Assembly: GCA_039679385.1 (NCBI GenBank)
Contig: JBDKVB010000069.1
Coordinates: forward strand, 1-64,000
Reading direction: 5' to 3'
From: Armatimonadia bacterium
GTDB lineage: Bacteria; Armatimonadota; Zipacnadia; Zipacnadales; JABUFB01
Length of the DNA stretch: 64,000 nt
A model generated the notes under the pieces. It did no database searches. It saw nothing but the letters and a program-made list of their open reading frames with translations, and was not told the origin of the DNA. Positions 25,863 to 35,954 of the stretch are shown here, in pieces; within the stretch, counting starts at the first letter, position 1; each line of letters starts with the position of its first letter. Made by a program: the position numbers and the translations under genes.

Positions 25863-27290
25863 ATGACCGAAAAGACCCTGAGTACCCTCCAGAAACTGAT
25901 GTTCCACACGCCCGCCGACAAGCTCGTAACCGAGCTTAACGCGCTCCAGGCGGATCTCGCCAAGGAGTACCCGGGCGCCTGCGAGGAGCGCAAGGCTGAG
26001 ATCGCCGAGACCGTCAAGGAGTGCGCCATCGACCTGCAGTCCGGTCTCGTCGACTGGAATCTGAAGTGCAGCCGCTTCTGCTCCTGCAACCCCTGCCGCG
26101 AGGTCGCCGATGACGTCCTCACGGGCGAGAGCAAGCAGTGCGTCGCCATGCTGCGCGAGTGGGGTCTCACCGACCTCGCCGCGGCCACCGAGGCCGAGAT
26201 CGCCGGCGTCAAGGCCAGCAACCTGCTCAAGCTCACCCGCATGAGCCTGCGCGGCGAGTGCAACACCTACTGGGGCAACGACTACGCCTCCGGTCTGCGC
26301 GAAGCCATGCGCCGCGGCGCCGCAATGGTCACCACCAACCCGGTCCTGGTCAACACCGCTCGGACCGAGGACCCGGCCTACTGGACCCCGGTGCGCGACA
26401 AGCTGCAGCAGAAGTACCCCAACTACAGCCCGGTCGAGCTCGCCTATGCCCTGACCATTCAGGTCGTTGTCGAGAACGCCAAGCTGCTGCGCCCCATCTG
26501 GGAACTCACTGACGCCGACATGGGCTACGTCAGCCTCCAGCTCAGCCCGAAAAACGCGACTGACGCAGAGCAGATGATCAAGGAAGCCAAGTGGGTCTGG
26601 GGCCAGCTCGAGCAGGAGCTCGGCGGCGTCCCCAACTGCGTCTTCAAGGTCCCGGGCACCAAGGCCGGCATCGACGTCGCCGGAGAGCTCACAAGCTGCA
26701 AGATGGGCGTCAACGTCACCGTCAACTTCTCCCTGCCCCAGCAGATCGCTTTCGCAGGCGTCATCGAGAAGTACAGCAACACCAAGGTCAGCTACCGCAC
26801 GCAGATGGACGGCCGCGTCGACGATCCGGTCGGCGACGAGCTCAAGGAGTACGTGGCCGACTGGGAAGAGGTCAAGACCTGGTGCACCACCGCCATCCGC
26901 CAGCGCGAGTACCGGCTGCTCAACTTCACGCCCCAGCGCGGCGGCCTGGGCTTCACCAAGTCCCGTCCCTTGCCGGCCTCCGGTCGCGGCCCGTGGAACA
27001 TCCTGCGCTCCATCCACAATGAGCCCGAAGTCCCGCTGTGGCTCACCGTCTTCCCGAACCGTCAGGTGGAGTTCGACGCCGAACCGCGCGAGCTCGATCC
27101 CAACGGAATGTGGGCTCCGCTGCCCGCCGGGGCGCTGGACAAGCTGTACAAGTCGAAGCTCTTCCGCCAGGCCTACGAGCCGGATGGCATGACCGTCGAC
27201 GAGTTCGACTCCTACCTGCCGGTCGTCAAGACCCTCACGCAGTTCAACGAGGGCTACGACACCTTCGTCAAGTGGGTCTCGGAGAAGTAG
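25863..27290 (+). CDS. Transaldolase-like TIM-barrel protein with N-terminal Cys cluster
   Basis: The ATG at 25863 follows GAGGAGCGAGGA; a TTG one codon earlier is possible. The 475-residue protein has a core resembling transaldolase: AAMVTTNPVLVNTA early, then VFKVPGTKAGIDVAGEL with a candidate Schiff-base lysine K262, and NVTVNFSLPQQIAFAGVIE. An N-terminal ~130 residues precede the barrel, with four cysteines at 69, 73, 75 and 78 (C-x3-C-x-C-x2-C), a possible metal site. The length is well above the 215-380 residues of ordinary transaldolases, and the C-terminal ~150 residues are unassigned. Codon use is very C-ending, suggesting high expression. The exact sugar-phosphate chemistry cannot be assigned. 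Confidence 0.6.
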   Translation: MTEKTLSTLQKLMFHTPADKLVTELNALQADLAKEYPGACEERKAEIAETVKECAIDLQSGLVDWNLKCSRFCSCNPCREVADDVLTGESKQCVAMLREWGLTDLAAATEAEIAGVKASNLLKLTRMSLRGECNTYWGNDYASGLREAMRRGAAMVTTNPVLVNTARTEDPAYWTPVRDKLQQKYPNYSPVELAYALTIQVVVENAKLLRPIWELTDADMGYVSLQLSPKNATDAEQMIKEAKWVWGQLEQELGGVPNCVFKVPGTKAGIDVAGELTSCKMGVNVTVNFSLPQQIAFAGVIEKYSNTKVSYRTQMDGRVDDPVGDELKEYVADWEEVKTWCTTAIRQREYRLLNFTPQRGGLGFTKSRPLPASGRGPWNILRSIHNEPEVPLWLTVFPNRQVEFDAEPRELDPNGMWAPLPAGALDKLYKSKLFRQAYEPDGMTVDEFDSYLPVVKTLTQFNEGYDTFVKWVSEK

Positions 27291-27315
27291 GTTCGGCACG
27301 CAACTTGCACATCTG

Positions 27316-27347
27316 GAGCGCAGCCTTCGTCATCGGGGGCTGCGCTC
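27316..27347 (+). terminator. Hairpin terminator after the transaldolase-like gene
   Basis: GAGCGCAGCC (27316-27325) pairs with GGCTGCGCTC (27338-27347), a perfect 10-bp stem 25 bases past the stop, followed by TTCGCCTCTC. The T tract is poor. Confidence 0.5.
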
Positions 27348-27408
27348 TTCGCCTCTCAGATGCCGTATCCGGCGGCCTCTGGTGTTCGTCCACCAACCGA
27401 ACAAATGA

Positions 27409-27437
27409 TTGACGTAGAAAGCCCGTTCGCATAGAAT
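27409..27437 (+). promoter_or_regulatory. Strong sigma-70 promoter of uvrA
   Basis: TTGACG (27409-27414) and TAGAAT (27432-27437), each five of six consensus bases, are spaced by exactly 17. The start codon lies 78 bases downstream, after a hairpin. No LexA-type box of a familiar form was recognised. Confidence 0.75.
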
Positions 27438-27456
27438 GGGCGGGCTAGTCGGTCTA

Positions 27457-27493
27457 GTGCCTTCCGTGTCGACGCTGTCGGCACGGAAGGCAC
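27457..27493 (+). promoter_or_regulatory. Perfect 12-bp inverted repeat in the uvrA leader
   Basis: GTGCCTTCCGTG (27457-27468) and CACGGAAGGCAC (27482-27493) flank a 13-base spacer. The element sits between the promoter and the ATG at 27516. It could be an mRNA hairpin controlling translation or stability, or an operator for a dimeric repressor overlapping the early transcribed region. No T tract follows, so a terminator is unlikely. Confidence 0.5.
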
Positions 27494-27515
27494 CTTCCAA
27501 GCAGGTCCCCTCCCC

Positions 27516-30500
27516 ATGGCCGATCACATCACCATCCGTGGCGCGCGCGAGCACAACCTGAACAACCTCAGCCTCGATCTGCCCAAGAACGCGCTGATCG
27601 TGTTCACGGGCGTCAGCGGTTCCGGCAAGTCAACACTCGCCTTCGACACCCTTTTCGCCGAGGGTCAGCGCCTGTACCTGGAGTCCCTCTCCGCCTTCGC
27701 ACGCCAGTTCCTGCAGCAGCTTCCGCGTCCCCGCGTTGACCGGCTGGAGGGTCTCGCACCTGCGATCGCCATCAACCAGGCCACGCGCGGGCACAACCCT
27801 CGCTCGACCGTCGCCACCGTTACCGAGATCTACGACCATCTGCGCGTCCTCTACGCGGTCATCGGCACACCCCATTGCCCGCAGTGTGGGGTTGAGATCG
27901 GTGCCCAGAGCCGCGACTCCCTGATCGCCCAGATCCTCGAGCTACCCGCCGGGCCGCAGGTACTCGTCCTCGCTCCGCTCGTGCAGGAGCGCCGGGGTGA
28001 GTTCAAGGACCTGCTCGAGGACATGCGCCGTCGCGGGTACCTCCGAGCGCGCATCGACGGGCAGCTCTACGAGACCGGGTCCCCACCGGAGCTTGACCGC
28101 CGTCGCAAGCACACGGTCGAGATCGTGGTGGACCGTCTCACCCTGCCCCGGCAGGCAGGCGACAAGAACCGCGTGCCGGCTTCCTTCCGGGCGCGAGTGG
28201 CCGAAGCCGTCGAGGCCGCTCTGGAGCTCTCCGAGGGCGATCTGATCTTGTCTCGCGAGGGGCAGGAGGATCGGCTGCTGAGCACACGCTTCGCCTGCGT
28301 GAAATGCGGGATCAGCTTCTCCGAGCCCACGCACGCCAGCTTCTCCTTCAACAGTCCGCAGGGGATGTGTCCGGAGTGTCAGGGTCTCGGCGTCACCCGC
28401 ACGATGGACCCCGACTTGCTGGTCGCCCATCCGGAGCTGTCGCTCCTGGACGGCGCAATCCCCCTGCTGCCGTCGCTGTCAAATATCTACCGTCGCCATT
28501 GGTACGAGGGCGTTGCCACGCACTACGGCTTTTCCCTCGACACTCCCTGGCGCGACCTCACCGACCGGCAGCGCGAAGTCTTGCTCTATGGGTCGGGGAC
28601 CGAGCGCGTCCCGTACCTGTACAAGAATCCGCGCTTCTCCTGGGAATGGCGTCATGCAGAGCCCTGGTGGGGGATCATCCCGGAGATGATGCGCCGCCTC
28701 AACCGTCTCAAGGCCCAGGCGTTGCGGGACAAGTATGAAGCGACCTTACGCCGTGGGCGTTGTCCGGTCTGCCGGGGCAAGCGTCTCAAGCCCGAGAGCC
28801 TGGCCGTGACCCTCGGCGGTCTGTCCATCTCCGACCTGTGCGAGATGACCGTCGACGACGCTGCTGCCTTCTTCGAGAACCTGAAGCTGAGCACCAGCCA
28901 GTCCAAGATCGCTGAGGATGCCCTCAAGGAGATCCGCGACCGCCTTTCCTTCCTCCAGTTTGTCGGTCTGCAGTACCTGAATCTGGACCGCTCGGCGCCG
29001 ACGCTCTCGGGCGGCGAATCCCAGCGCATCAGGCTGGCGAGCCAGGTCGGCAGTGGCCTCGTCGACTGCCTCTATGTCCTCGATGAGCCCAGCATCGGCC
29101 TGCACTACCGCGACCAGGGGCGACTGCTCGACACCTTGCTGCACCTGCGCGACCTCGACAACACCATCATCGTCGTCGAGCACGATGAGCAGACGATTCT
29201 AACCGCCGACCTGGTCGTCGACTTCGGCCCGGGAGCAGGGGAGAAGGGTGGCGAGGTCGTTGCGATGGGCTCACCCGCCGAGGTGAAGCGCTCGTCGCAG
29301 TCGCTAACCGGCCAGTATCTCGCCGGGAAGCGCAGCGTGGAGATTCCCGACCGGCGGCGACGAGGCAACGGGAAGCGACTGGTCGTCCGCGGAGCCCGAC
29401 AGAACAACCTCAAGGGCATCGACGTTGCCTTCCCGCTGGGCTGCCTGGTCTGCATCACAGGGGTCTCAGGTTCGGGGAAGAGCTCGCTGGTCAGCGACAT
29501 CCTCTACCCGGCGCTGGCGCAGCATCTCCACGGAGCCGAGACCGACGTCGGCGCTCACGACTCCCTGGAGGGCCTGGACCTGCTGCAAAAGGTCATCGTC
29601 ATCGACCAGGACCCCATCGGTCGAACCCCGCGCAGTAACCCGGCGACCTACACCAAGGTCTTCGACGCGATTCGCGATCTCTACGCGAACCTGCCGACTT
29701 CGCGGGCACGTGGGTACAAGCCGGGACGGTTCAGTTTCAATGTGGAGGAGGGGCGCTGCCCGAACTGCGAGGGCCACGGGGCGGTCCGGCTCGAATCCGA
29801 CTTCATGGCCGACGTGTGGGTCACCTGCGAGGTCTGTCAGGGCGAACGCTTCGACCGCGAAACCCTCAGCATCGAGTTCAAGGGTCACGGCATCGCCGAT
29901 GTCCTCGACATGGAGGTCACCGAGGCCCTCGAGCTGTTCGCCAACTTCCCGCGCATCCACCACATCCTCAAGACCCTCGAGAGTGTGGGCCTGGGGTACA
30001 TCAAGCTCGGGCAACCGGCGACGACCCTCTCCGGCGGCGAGGCACAGCGCATCAAGCTCGCCAAGGAGCTAAGCCGTCCCGGCGGCGAAGGCTGCATCTA
30101 CATCCTGGATGAGCCCACGACCGGGCTGCACTTCGAGGATGTCCGCAAGCTGCTCGAGGTCCTGCAGCGGTTCGTCGATGCCGGCAGCACCGTTGTCGTC
30201 GTCGAGCACCACCCCGATGTCATCAAGTGTGCCGATCACGTCATTGACCTCGGCCCTGAGGGCGGTGCAGGAGGCGGTCGGATTGTCGCCGAGGGCACTC
30301 CAGAGGAGATCGCTGCCTCCGAGGGTTCCTATACCGGCGCCATGCTGCGCGAGGTGCTGGGCGGTTCCGGGGTCCACGCTTCACCGCATCACCATCATCG
30401 GCGGGCCCAGCGCGAGCGAACCGAAGCGATCACCGTCCGCGGCGCTCGTGAGCACAACCTCAAGAACCTGGACCTCAGCATCCCGCGCCACAAGCTCTCG

Positions 30501-33500
30501 GTGCTCTCCGGAGTCAGTGGCTCGGGCAAGACCTCGCTGGCGATGGACACCGTCTACGCCGAGGGGCAGCGCCGCTATGTCGAGTCGCTGTCCTCCTACG
30601 TCCGCCAGTTCGTCAACCAGATGCCCAGGCCCAAGGTTGACCGCGTTGCCGGGCTGTCACCGGGCGTTGCCATCGAGCAGCACAACACGGTTCGCACGCC
30701 GCGCTCTACCGTCGGGACCGAGACGCAGATCTACGACTACCTGCGGGTTCTGTACGCTCGCCTGGGCACGCCGCATTGCCCGGGGTGCGGCGAGCCCCTC
30801 AGCGCCCGGACCGTTGATAGCGTGGTGGAGGAGGTCTTGACCTCCTTCGCTGACGAGTGGGTGCTGCTGCTATCGCCGCTCAAGCCCTCGGGCAACGAGG
30901 AGTACGATGATCTCTTTGCCCGGGCTCAGCGAGATGGCTGGCGACGAGTTCGCCTTGATGGCGAGGTGCATGAGCTACCGGTACAGGTCCACATTGACCG
31001 GCGGCGGCGGCACCACGTCGAGCTGGTGGTAGACCGCCTTCAGGTCTCGCCGGAGCGACGCTCCCGACTGGCCGAGGCCGTCGAGCGGGCCTTCGCCCTC
31101 TCGAACGGTGAGGTCATCGTGAGCCTCGGCGACCAGCAGGGCGAAGTCGACGACCTGCGCCTGTCGCGCGACTTCGGCTGCCCCCGTTGCGGAACCAGCT
31201 ACTCGGAACTGACCCCGCGCAGCTTCTCCTTCAACCACTGGGAGGGCTGGTGTCCGACCTGCGAGGGCCTTGGTACTCAGCGCGGTCTCGATCCCGAGGT
31301 CATGGTACCCGATGACCGCCTCTCGATCCGTGAGGGTGCGGTGAGCGTCTGGCAACACCTCCCGGCGGGCGGCCTGATGGAGCAGACCCTTGAGGCCCTT
31401 GCCCGGCAGGGCGGCTTCTCTCTCGACCAGCCCTATTCGACCCTTACCGAAGCCCAGCGCCGGATGCTGCTGTGGGGTGCGGACGAGGAGCTGACGGTGA
31501 CGCCGACCCTCAAGGTCCGGTTCACCGGCCTCGCGCCCGGCATTGAGAGCGCCTCCAACCTCAGCCACTACTTCCGCCGGCAGTTCGCCCGGGCGCTGGG
31601 CGACTTGCCCTGTCCGGCCTGCCACGGCGGACGCATCAACCCGCAGGCGGCCGCGGTTCGATTCCGGGGCAAGACCCTCGTCGAGTTGTGCGAGCTGCCG
31701 CTGGAGGAGTCCTGCCGCTTCATGGCCGACGTGGTCCTCGATGCCGCAGAGCAATCCCGGGCCGAGGACGTTCTGGAGGAAATCCAGTCGCGACTCCGGT
31801 TCCTGGTCGAGGTCGGTCTGGACTACGTGTCCCTCCATCGGCCTGCGCCGTCGCTCTCCGGCGGCGAGTCTCAGCGCGTCAAGGTCGCCGGGCAACTCGG
31901 AGCCCGCCTGACGGGTGTCATGTACGTGCTCGACGAGCCGACCGTGGGCCTTCACCCCCGAGACAACGACCGGATGCTCGGCGCCCTGGATCGACTGCGC
32001 GACTTGGGCAACACCGTGATGGTGGTCGAGCACGACCGGCAGACCCTTGAGCATGCCGATCACATCATCGACTTCGGCCCGGGTGCCGGTCCCGCGGGTG
32101 GTCGAGTGGTAGCGACCGGTTCGCCGAGTGCGCTCAGCCGCTCGAAGCGCTCCTTGACCGGCGCCCTCCTGCGGCATGAGTTGGCGGTTCCCGTTCCCGA
32201 GGAGCGGCGGCCACTACCCAGCCGCCTGCCGCCTGCGCAGAGTCTGGAGACCGATGGCGAGGCGGTGGAGACAGTCTCCGGTGGACTCCGTCGACACGCC
32301 GACGGCAAGGCGCCCTATGCCTGGATCACCATTGAGGGCGCCCGCCACAACAACCTCAAGAACCTGGACGTGGACATCCCGCTCGGAGTGCTCGTGTGCG
32401 TGACAGGCCCCTCGGGTTCGGGGAAGTCCTCGCTCATCCATGACATCCTCTTCGAGGAGCTCTCTTTCCGTCTCCACGGGCGCAACACCGTGCCCGGGCA
32501 CCATCGAGCGATCCACGGCCACGAGGGCCTGGATCAGATCCTCGCGATCGACCAGTCACCCATCGGCGCATCGCCACGCTCGAATCCCGCTACCTACATC
32601 GGCGTTTTCGATGCCATCCGCGAGCTGTTCGCCCTACTGCCCGAGGCGAAGGTGCGCGGCTACCGTCCGCGGCGATTCTCCTTCAACGCACCCGGCGGCC
32701 GCTGTGAGACCTGCGAGGGGATGGGCTATCGCATCGTCGAAATGCACTTCCTGCCGGACGTGTGGGTGGAGTGCGACGAGTGCCGCGGGCAGCGCTACAA
32801 CCACGAGACCCTGGACATCAAGTACCGGGGCAAGAGCATCGCCGACGTGCTGAGGATGTCCGTGGATGAGGCGCTGGAGCTGTTCACCGATCTCCCGCGC
32901 CTCCGTCGCCCCTTGCAGGTGCTCTCCGACGTCGGCGTGGGGTACCTGCCTCTCGGCCAGTCCGCACCGACCCTTTCCGGCGGTGAGGCTCAGCGGGTGA
33001 AGATCGCGCGTGAGTTGGTGCACCCGACCCGGGGACGCACGCTGTACCTGCTGGATGAGCCCACCACCGGCCTGCACATGGCCGACATCCAGAAGCTGCT
33101 GGTCGTGCTGAACCGACTGGTTGATGCGGGCAACACGGTACTGGTCATCGAGCACAACATGGACGTGGTGAAGACCGCCGACTACGTCCTCGATCTGGGG
33201 CCTGAGGGCGGCGAGCGTGGCGGTTACCTCGTGGCTGCCGGCAGACCCGAGGATGTGGCGACCTGCACCGACAGCCCGACGGCGTCCTATCTGCTCCAGG
33301 CTCTTCAGACCAGCCCACGAGCCTCCCGAGCGGAGCCCAGGGAGCCGAGTGTCCGAGGTACTGCTGAGGCCGCTGGCGAAGGCGAGGGCAAGCAGCTTCC
33401 ACCGGTACTTGCTCAGTCCGACGCGCAGCCGCCCTGGGAAGTGGATGGCGAGGCCTGGCACACCCGAAACCGCGTGAATGCGGTCGGCGAGAGTCCCGCC

Positions 33501-33908
33501 TGGCATGACGAGGCCCTGATAGAGTTCGTCCGCCAGTTCCGTGAGCTGCCCGAAGCGGAGGAACCCTACTGGGGTCACTGGGCCTCGGTGAGCTTTCGGG
33601 CTACGCGACGCAAGCCCTGGTTTGCCGCGGCCCGCACCCACCGGAAGTGGTATCTCGAGCTGAGCTTCTACGTGCCCAAGGGTCTCTTCGATGAGGAAGA
33701 CCTGGCGGAGCAGTTGGCCTTGCAGCACTGGGAGGAGATCGAGGGACTCGGCTTCTACTCGCGCACGCCACGGCTCCGCGTCTACACCGGTGCTCGTGGT
33801 TTCGATCGCGTCTATGTTCAGGCCCACTTCGAGCGGGACCTCAGCAGTGACGGATTCCGCAACTTCCTGCACAGGGCCTGGGAGGCTTACCTGTCCACCG
33901 GCCGCTGA
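27516..33908 (+). CDS. uvrA: Double-length UvrA (two fused UvrA copies, four ABC modules) with extra C-terminal domain
   Basis: At 2130 residues this is about twice the usual UvrA. Walker A lysines fall at K38, K655, K1005 and K1637, each pair spaced as in a normal UvrA. There are four LSGGE(S/A)QR signatures. Both copies keep the CxxC zinc modules (CVKC with CPEC, CPNC with CEVC, CPRC with CPTC, CETC with CDEC). Copy 1 spans about 1-955, a linker with four consecutive His follows, copy 2 is about 968-1925, and a C-terminal ~190 residues belong to no family I recognise ([26 protein letters not shown]). UvrA finds bulky DNA lesions as a dimer and loads UvrB. The fusion is in effect a covalent dimer; tandem UvrA is known in Chlamydia. 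uvrB and uvrC are not nearby. An in-frame promoter and leader hairpin precede it. Confidence 0.92.
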   Translation: MADHITIRGAREHNLNNLSLDLPKNALIVFTGVSGSGKSTLAFDTLFAEGQRLYLESLSAFARQFLQQLPRPRVDRLEGLAPAIAINQATRGHNPRSTVATVTEIYDHLRVLYAVIGTPHCPQCGVEIGAQSRDSLIAQILELPAGPQVLVLAPLVQERRGEFKDLLEDMRRRGYLRARIDGQLYETGSPPELDRRRKHTVEIVVDRLTLPRQAGDKNRVPASFRARVAEAVEAALELSEGDLILSREGQEDRLLSTRFACVKCGISFSEPTHASFSFNSPQGMCPECQGLGVTRTMDPDLLVAHPELSLLDGAIPLLPSLSNIYRRHWYEGVATHYGFSLDTPWRDLTDRQREVLLYGSGTERVPYLYKNPRFSWEWRHAEPWWGIIPEMMRRLNRLKAQALRDKYEATLRRGRCPVCRGKRLKPESLAVTLGGLSISDLCEMTVDDAAAFFENLKLSTSQSKIAEDALKEIRDRLSFLQFVGLQYLNLDRSAPTLSGGESQRIRLASQVGSGLVDCLYVLDEPSIGLHYRDQGRLLDTLLHLRDLDNTIIVVEHDEQTILTADLVVDFGPGAGEKGGEVVAMGSPAEVKRSSQSLTGQYLAGKRSVEIPDRRRRGNGKRLVVRGARQNNLKGIDVAFPLGCLVCITGVSGSGKSSLVSDILYPALAQHLHGAETDVGAHDSLEGLDLLQKVIVIDQDPIGRTPRSNPATYTKVFDAIRDLYANLPTSRARGYKPGRFSFNVEEGRCPNCEGHGAVRLESDFMADVWVTCEVCQGERFDRETLSIEFKGHGIADVLDMEVTEALELFANFPRIHHILKTLESVGLGYIKLGQPATTLSGGEAQRIKLAKELSRPGGEGCIYILDEPTTGLHFEDVRKLLEVLQRFVDAGSTVVVVEHHPDVIKCADHVIDLGPEGGAGGGRIVAEGTPEEIAASEGSYTGAMLREVLGGSGVHASPHHHHRRAQRERTEAITVRGAREHNLKNLDLSIPRHKLSVLSGVSGSGKTSLAMDTVYAEGQRRYVESLSSYVRQFVNQMPRPKVDRVAGLSPGVAIEQHNTVRTPRSTVGTETQIYDYLRVLYARLGTPHCPGCGEPLSARTVDSVVEEVLTSFADEWVLLLSPLKPSGNEEYDDLFARAQRDGWRRVRLDGEVHELPVQVHIDRRRRHHVELVVDRLQVSPERRSRLAEAVERAFALSNGEVIVSLGDQQGEVDDLRLSRDFGCPRCGTSYSELTPRSFSFNHWEGWCPTCEGLGTQRGLDPEVMVPDDRLSIREGAVSVWQHLPAGGLMEQTLEALARQGGFSLDQPYSTLTEAQRRMLLWGADEELTVTPTLKVRFTGLAPGIESASNLSHYFRRQFARALGDLPCPACHGGRINPQAAAVRFRGKTLVELCELPLEESCRFMADVVLDAAEQSRAEDVLEEIQSRLRFLVEVGLDYVSLHRPAPSLSGGESQRVKVAGQLGARLTGVMYVLDEPTVGLHPRDNDRMLGALDRLRDLGNTVMVVEHDRQTLEHADHIIDFGPGAGPAGGRVVATGSPSALSRSKRSLTGALLRHELAVPVPEERRPLPSRLPPAQSLETDGEAVETVSGGLRRHADGKAPYAWITIEGARHNNLKNLDVDIPLGVLVCVTGPSGSGKSSLIHDILFEELSFRLHGRNTVPGHHRAIHGHEGLDQILAIDQSPIGASPRSNPATYIGVFDAIRELFALLPEAKVRGYRPRRFSFNAPGGRCETCEGMGYRIVEMHFLPDVWVECDECRGQRYNHETLDIKYRGKSIADVLRMSVDEALELFTDLPRLRRPLQVLSDVGVGYLPLGQSAPTLSGGEAQRVKIARELVHPTRGRTLYLLDEPTTGLHMADIQKLLVVLNRLVDAGNTVLVIEHNMDVVKTADYVLDLGPEGGERGGYLVAAGRPEDVATCTDSPTASYLLQALQTSPRASRAEPREPSVRGTAEAAGEGEGKQLPPVLAQSDAQPPWEVDGEAWHTRNRVNAVGESPAWHDEALIEFVRQFRELPEAEEPYWGHWASVSFRATRRKPWFAAARTHRKWYLELSFYVPKGLFDEEDLAEQLALQHWEEIEGLGFYSRTPRLRVYTGARGFDRVYVQAHFERDLSSDGFRNFLHRAWEAYLSTGR

Positions 33909-33939
33909 CCCGCCGTGACGCACTTCCGGGAGCTACGCT

Positions 33940-34593
33940 GTGCCTGACTTCCCCTCACGAATGTTGTTCCGACCGATCGCCTCTTGCCCGCGCCTGCGGC
34001 AGCCGATCACCCTCGACGGTGACCTATCCGACTGGGGCGACATTCCCGCGCTGCCGCCTCTGGGCGAGTTGGACGGCGAGAGGAGCTTCGCCCAGCTCTA
34101 CGTGGCCTGGTCGGACGAGGGTCTGTACCTCGCCGAACGGTGCGCCAAGCCCGTCGGAACGGTGACGGTGAATCGCCGCCGACCTGCCTCGGGCGACGGT
34201 CTGCAGGTCTGGATCGACACCCGGGCGGCGCAGACAGCCCACCGAGCCTCGCGTTTCTGTCATCATTTCGTCCTCTTGCCGCGAGGGGGAGGGCTCGGTC
34301 GCGGCGAACCGGTTGCCTGGCAGGCGAACCTGCGCCGGGCTCGTGAGCGGCCGCCACTGTGTGACCCCTCACAGATCCGCGTAGCTTCGCGGGTCGAGGG
34401 CGATTCCTACTGCCTGGAAGTGCTGCTGCCGACGCACATCCTGAACGGTTTCGAGCCCCGCGCCGGGGAGCGGATTGGCTTCAACTATTTCGCCCATGAC
34501 GTTCCCGGCGGCAAGCAGGTCTGGTCCTCGCCGCGAGCCATGCCCTTCGACACCGACCCCAGTCTGTGGGGTCTGCTGGAGCTGCAAGACTGA
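33940..34593 (+). CDS. CBM9-like carbohydrate-binding domain protein
   Basis: The 217-residue protein starts at GTG 33940 and has no signal peptide. It is essentially one CBM9/DOMON-type beta-sandwich: ITLDGDLSDWGD at the front, LYVAWSDEGLYLA, a DGLQVWIDTR segment, and FNYFAHDVPGGKQ near the end. Such domains in Armatimonadota and Planctomycetota usually sit in secreted glycan-active proteins, so a stand-alone cytoplasmic form is a little unusual. It lies 31 bases after uvrA and 18 bases before the nitrilase-family gene. Confidence 0.7.
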   Translation: MPDFPSRMLFRPIASCPRLRQPITLDGDLSDWGDIPALPPLGELDGERSFAQLYVAWSDEGLYLAERCAKPVGTVTVNRRRPASGDGLQVWIDTRAAQTAHRASRFCHHFVLLPRGGGLGRGEPVAWQANLRRARERPPLCDPSQIRVASRVEGDSYCLEVLLPTHILNGFEPRAGERIGFNYFAHDVPGGKQVWSSPRAMPFDTDPSLWGLLELQD

Positions 34594-34611
34594 GCGCACA
34601 CAGGTGATCCC

Positions 34612-35940
34612 ATGAATCAGGTGCAGCTGGCGACCGTTGAAAACTGGACCCCTCATCCGCAGGCTTCCCCGCACTTCGCGCGCGAAGGCCAGGGCTACGT
34701 GACGGAGGCCAACGGAACCCGGAGCTGCTGCGGCGGCTGGCAGTTCGTCTTCAGCGGCCTGGAGCCCGGCCGGTGGTACGAGATCTCACTCGAGGCCACC
34801 TTCGCCGACCTGGCCTGTGTGCGCGATGCCCTGCTGTGTACCGCACACTGGGACCGCATGGAGGCCGGGCAAGCGCGAACCGGCTTCCGCCCCTGGGACT
34901 GGATTCTGCCCGAGTCCGCAGGCGAGGGTCGTGTTCGCTTTGCGCGGATCGTGCAGGCGCCCGAGGATGCCTCAGACCTGACCGTGCGCTGCACCTTCCG
35001 CTGGTCCACGACGGGGCTTGCCCTGTGGTCGGAGCCGAAGGTCACCCTTGCTGAGGACAGACCTGCCTCCAAGCCGGTGCGGGTCGCCGTGGTCACGGGC
35101 CATGCCAATGCGCGACCCCGACCGGTGGAGTCCCTGCAGACTAACATAGACTTCTACGGCAACCTCTGCCGCCAGGCCTGCGAGGAGGTCTCGCCTGATC
35201 TGATCGCCTTGCCGGAGATCGCGCTCCAGTGGGGCCTTCCTGGCAGCAGCCTCGATCTTGCGGTGCCGCTGACGAGCCCCGAAGTGCAGGCCTTCGGCAG
35301 TATCGCCCGCGCCTTCCACACCCGCATCGTCCTGGGGATGTACGAGCGCGATGGCGACGCCGTGTTCAACAGCGCCGTGCTGCTTGGCCCCGACGGGAAG
35401 GTCGAGGGAACCTATCACAAGGTGCATCTGGCCGTGGGTGGTGAGGCGGAGTCCGGGCTGATGCCCGGCGATGGCTTCCCTGTCGTCGACACGGAGCTGG
35501 GCCGGATCGGCTTCAACATCTGCATGGATAGCTCGGACGCTGAGTCCTCCCGCATGGTCGGCTTGATGGGCGCCGACTTCCTCGTGCTGCCGATCATGGG
35601 CGACCACCGGGCTGATCGCTGGCGTCCCGGTCCGCCAACCTTCGGCGAGAGTCGCTGGCAGGCGATCATGCGCACCCACGCCATGGACAACCAGCTCTGC
35701 ATGGTCGTCGCTCGCAACACCGCGGTCGCAAGCTGCGTCATCGACCGCAAGGGCGACATCCTCGCCTGGAACGAGGGCGACCGCGACTACGTGTGGTGCG
35801 ATGTGAGCCTCGCCGACGGCTATCGCACCTGGAACGGTGGCTGCTTCGCCGACGTGAACTGGATGCAGCGCCGTCCGCACCTGTACGGGGCCTTCACTGA
35901 CGAGGCCAACCAGGGGAGTCTGCGTCGCGCCACTCGCTAA
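34612..35940 (+). CDS. Carbon-nitrogen hydrolase (nitrilase superfamily) with N-terminal beta domain
   Basis: The 442-residue protein has about 155 N-terminal residues of beta-rich sequence (FSGLEPGRWYEISLEA) that may be a carbohydrate-binding-like module. The amidase domain follows, with the full triad E202 (LPEIAL), K270 (YHKVHL) and C304 (FNICMD). The family hydrolyses amides, nitriles or carbamoyl groups through the Cys thiolate. The triad and the layout from VRVAVVTGHAN onwards are clear, but the substrate is not. No signal peptide is seen. It ends 14 bases before the convergent sialidase-like gene. Confidence 0.8.
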   Translation: MNQVQLATVENWTPHPQASPHFAREGQGYVTEANGTRSCCGGWQFVFSGLEPGRWYEISLEATFADLACVRDALLCTAHWDRMEAGQARTGFRPWDWILPESAGEGRVRFARIVQAPEDASDLTVRCTFRWSTTGLALWSEPKVTLAEDRPASKPVRVAVVTGHANARPRPVESLQTNIDFYGNLCRQACEEVSPDLIALPEIALQWGLPGSSLDLAVPLTSPEVQAFGSIARAFHTRIVLGMYERDGDAVFNSAVLLGPDGKVEGTYHKVHLAVGGEAESGLMPGDGFPVVDTELGRIGFNICMDSSDAESSRMVGLMGADFLVLPIMGDHRADRWRPGPPTFGESRWQAIMRTHAMDNQLCMVVARNTAVASCVIDRKGDILAWNEGDRDYVWCDVSLADGYRTWNGGCFADVNWMQRRPHLYGAFTDEANQGSLRRATR

Positions 35941-35954
35941 GTCCTGTGCTCGCC

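Noticed and set aside
25578-27299. 573-codon open frame on the - strand
   Set aside because: It is the shadow of the transaldolase-like gene, whose strong C-ending codons leave the complement stop-free.
30390-30410. Four consecutive His codons in UvrA as an engineered tag
   Set aside because: The run lies in the natural linker between the two UvrA copies, has only four His and is flanked by genomic-type sequence.
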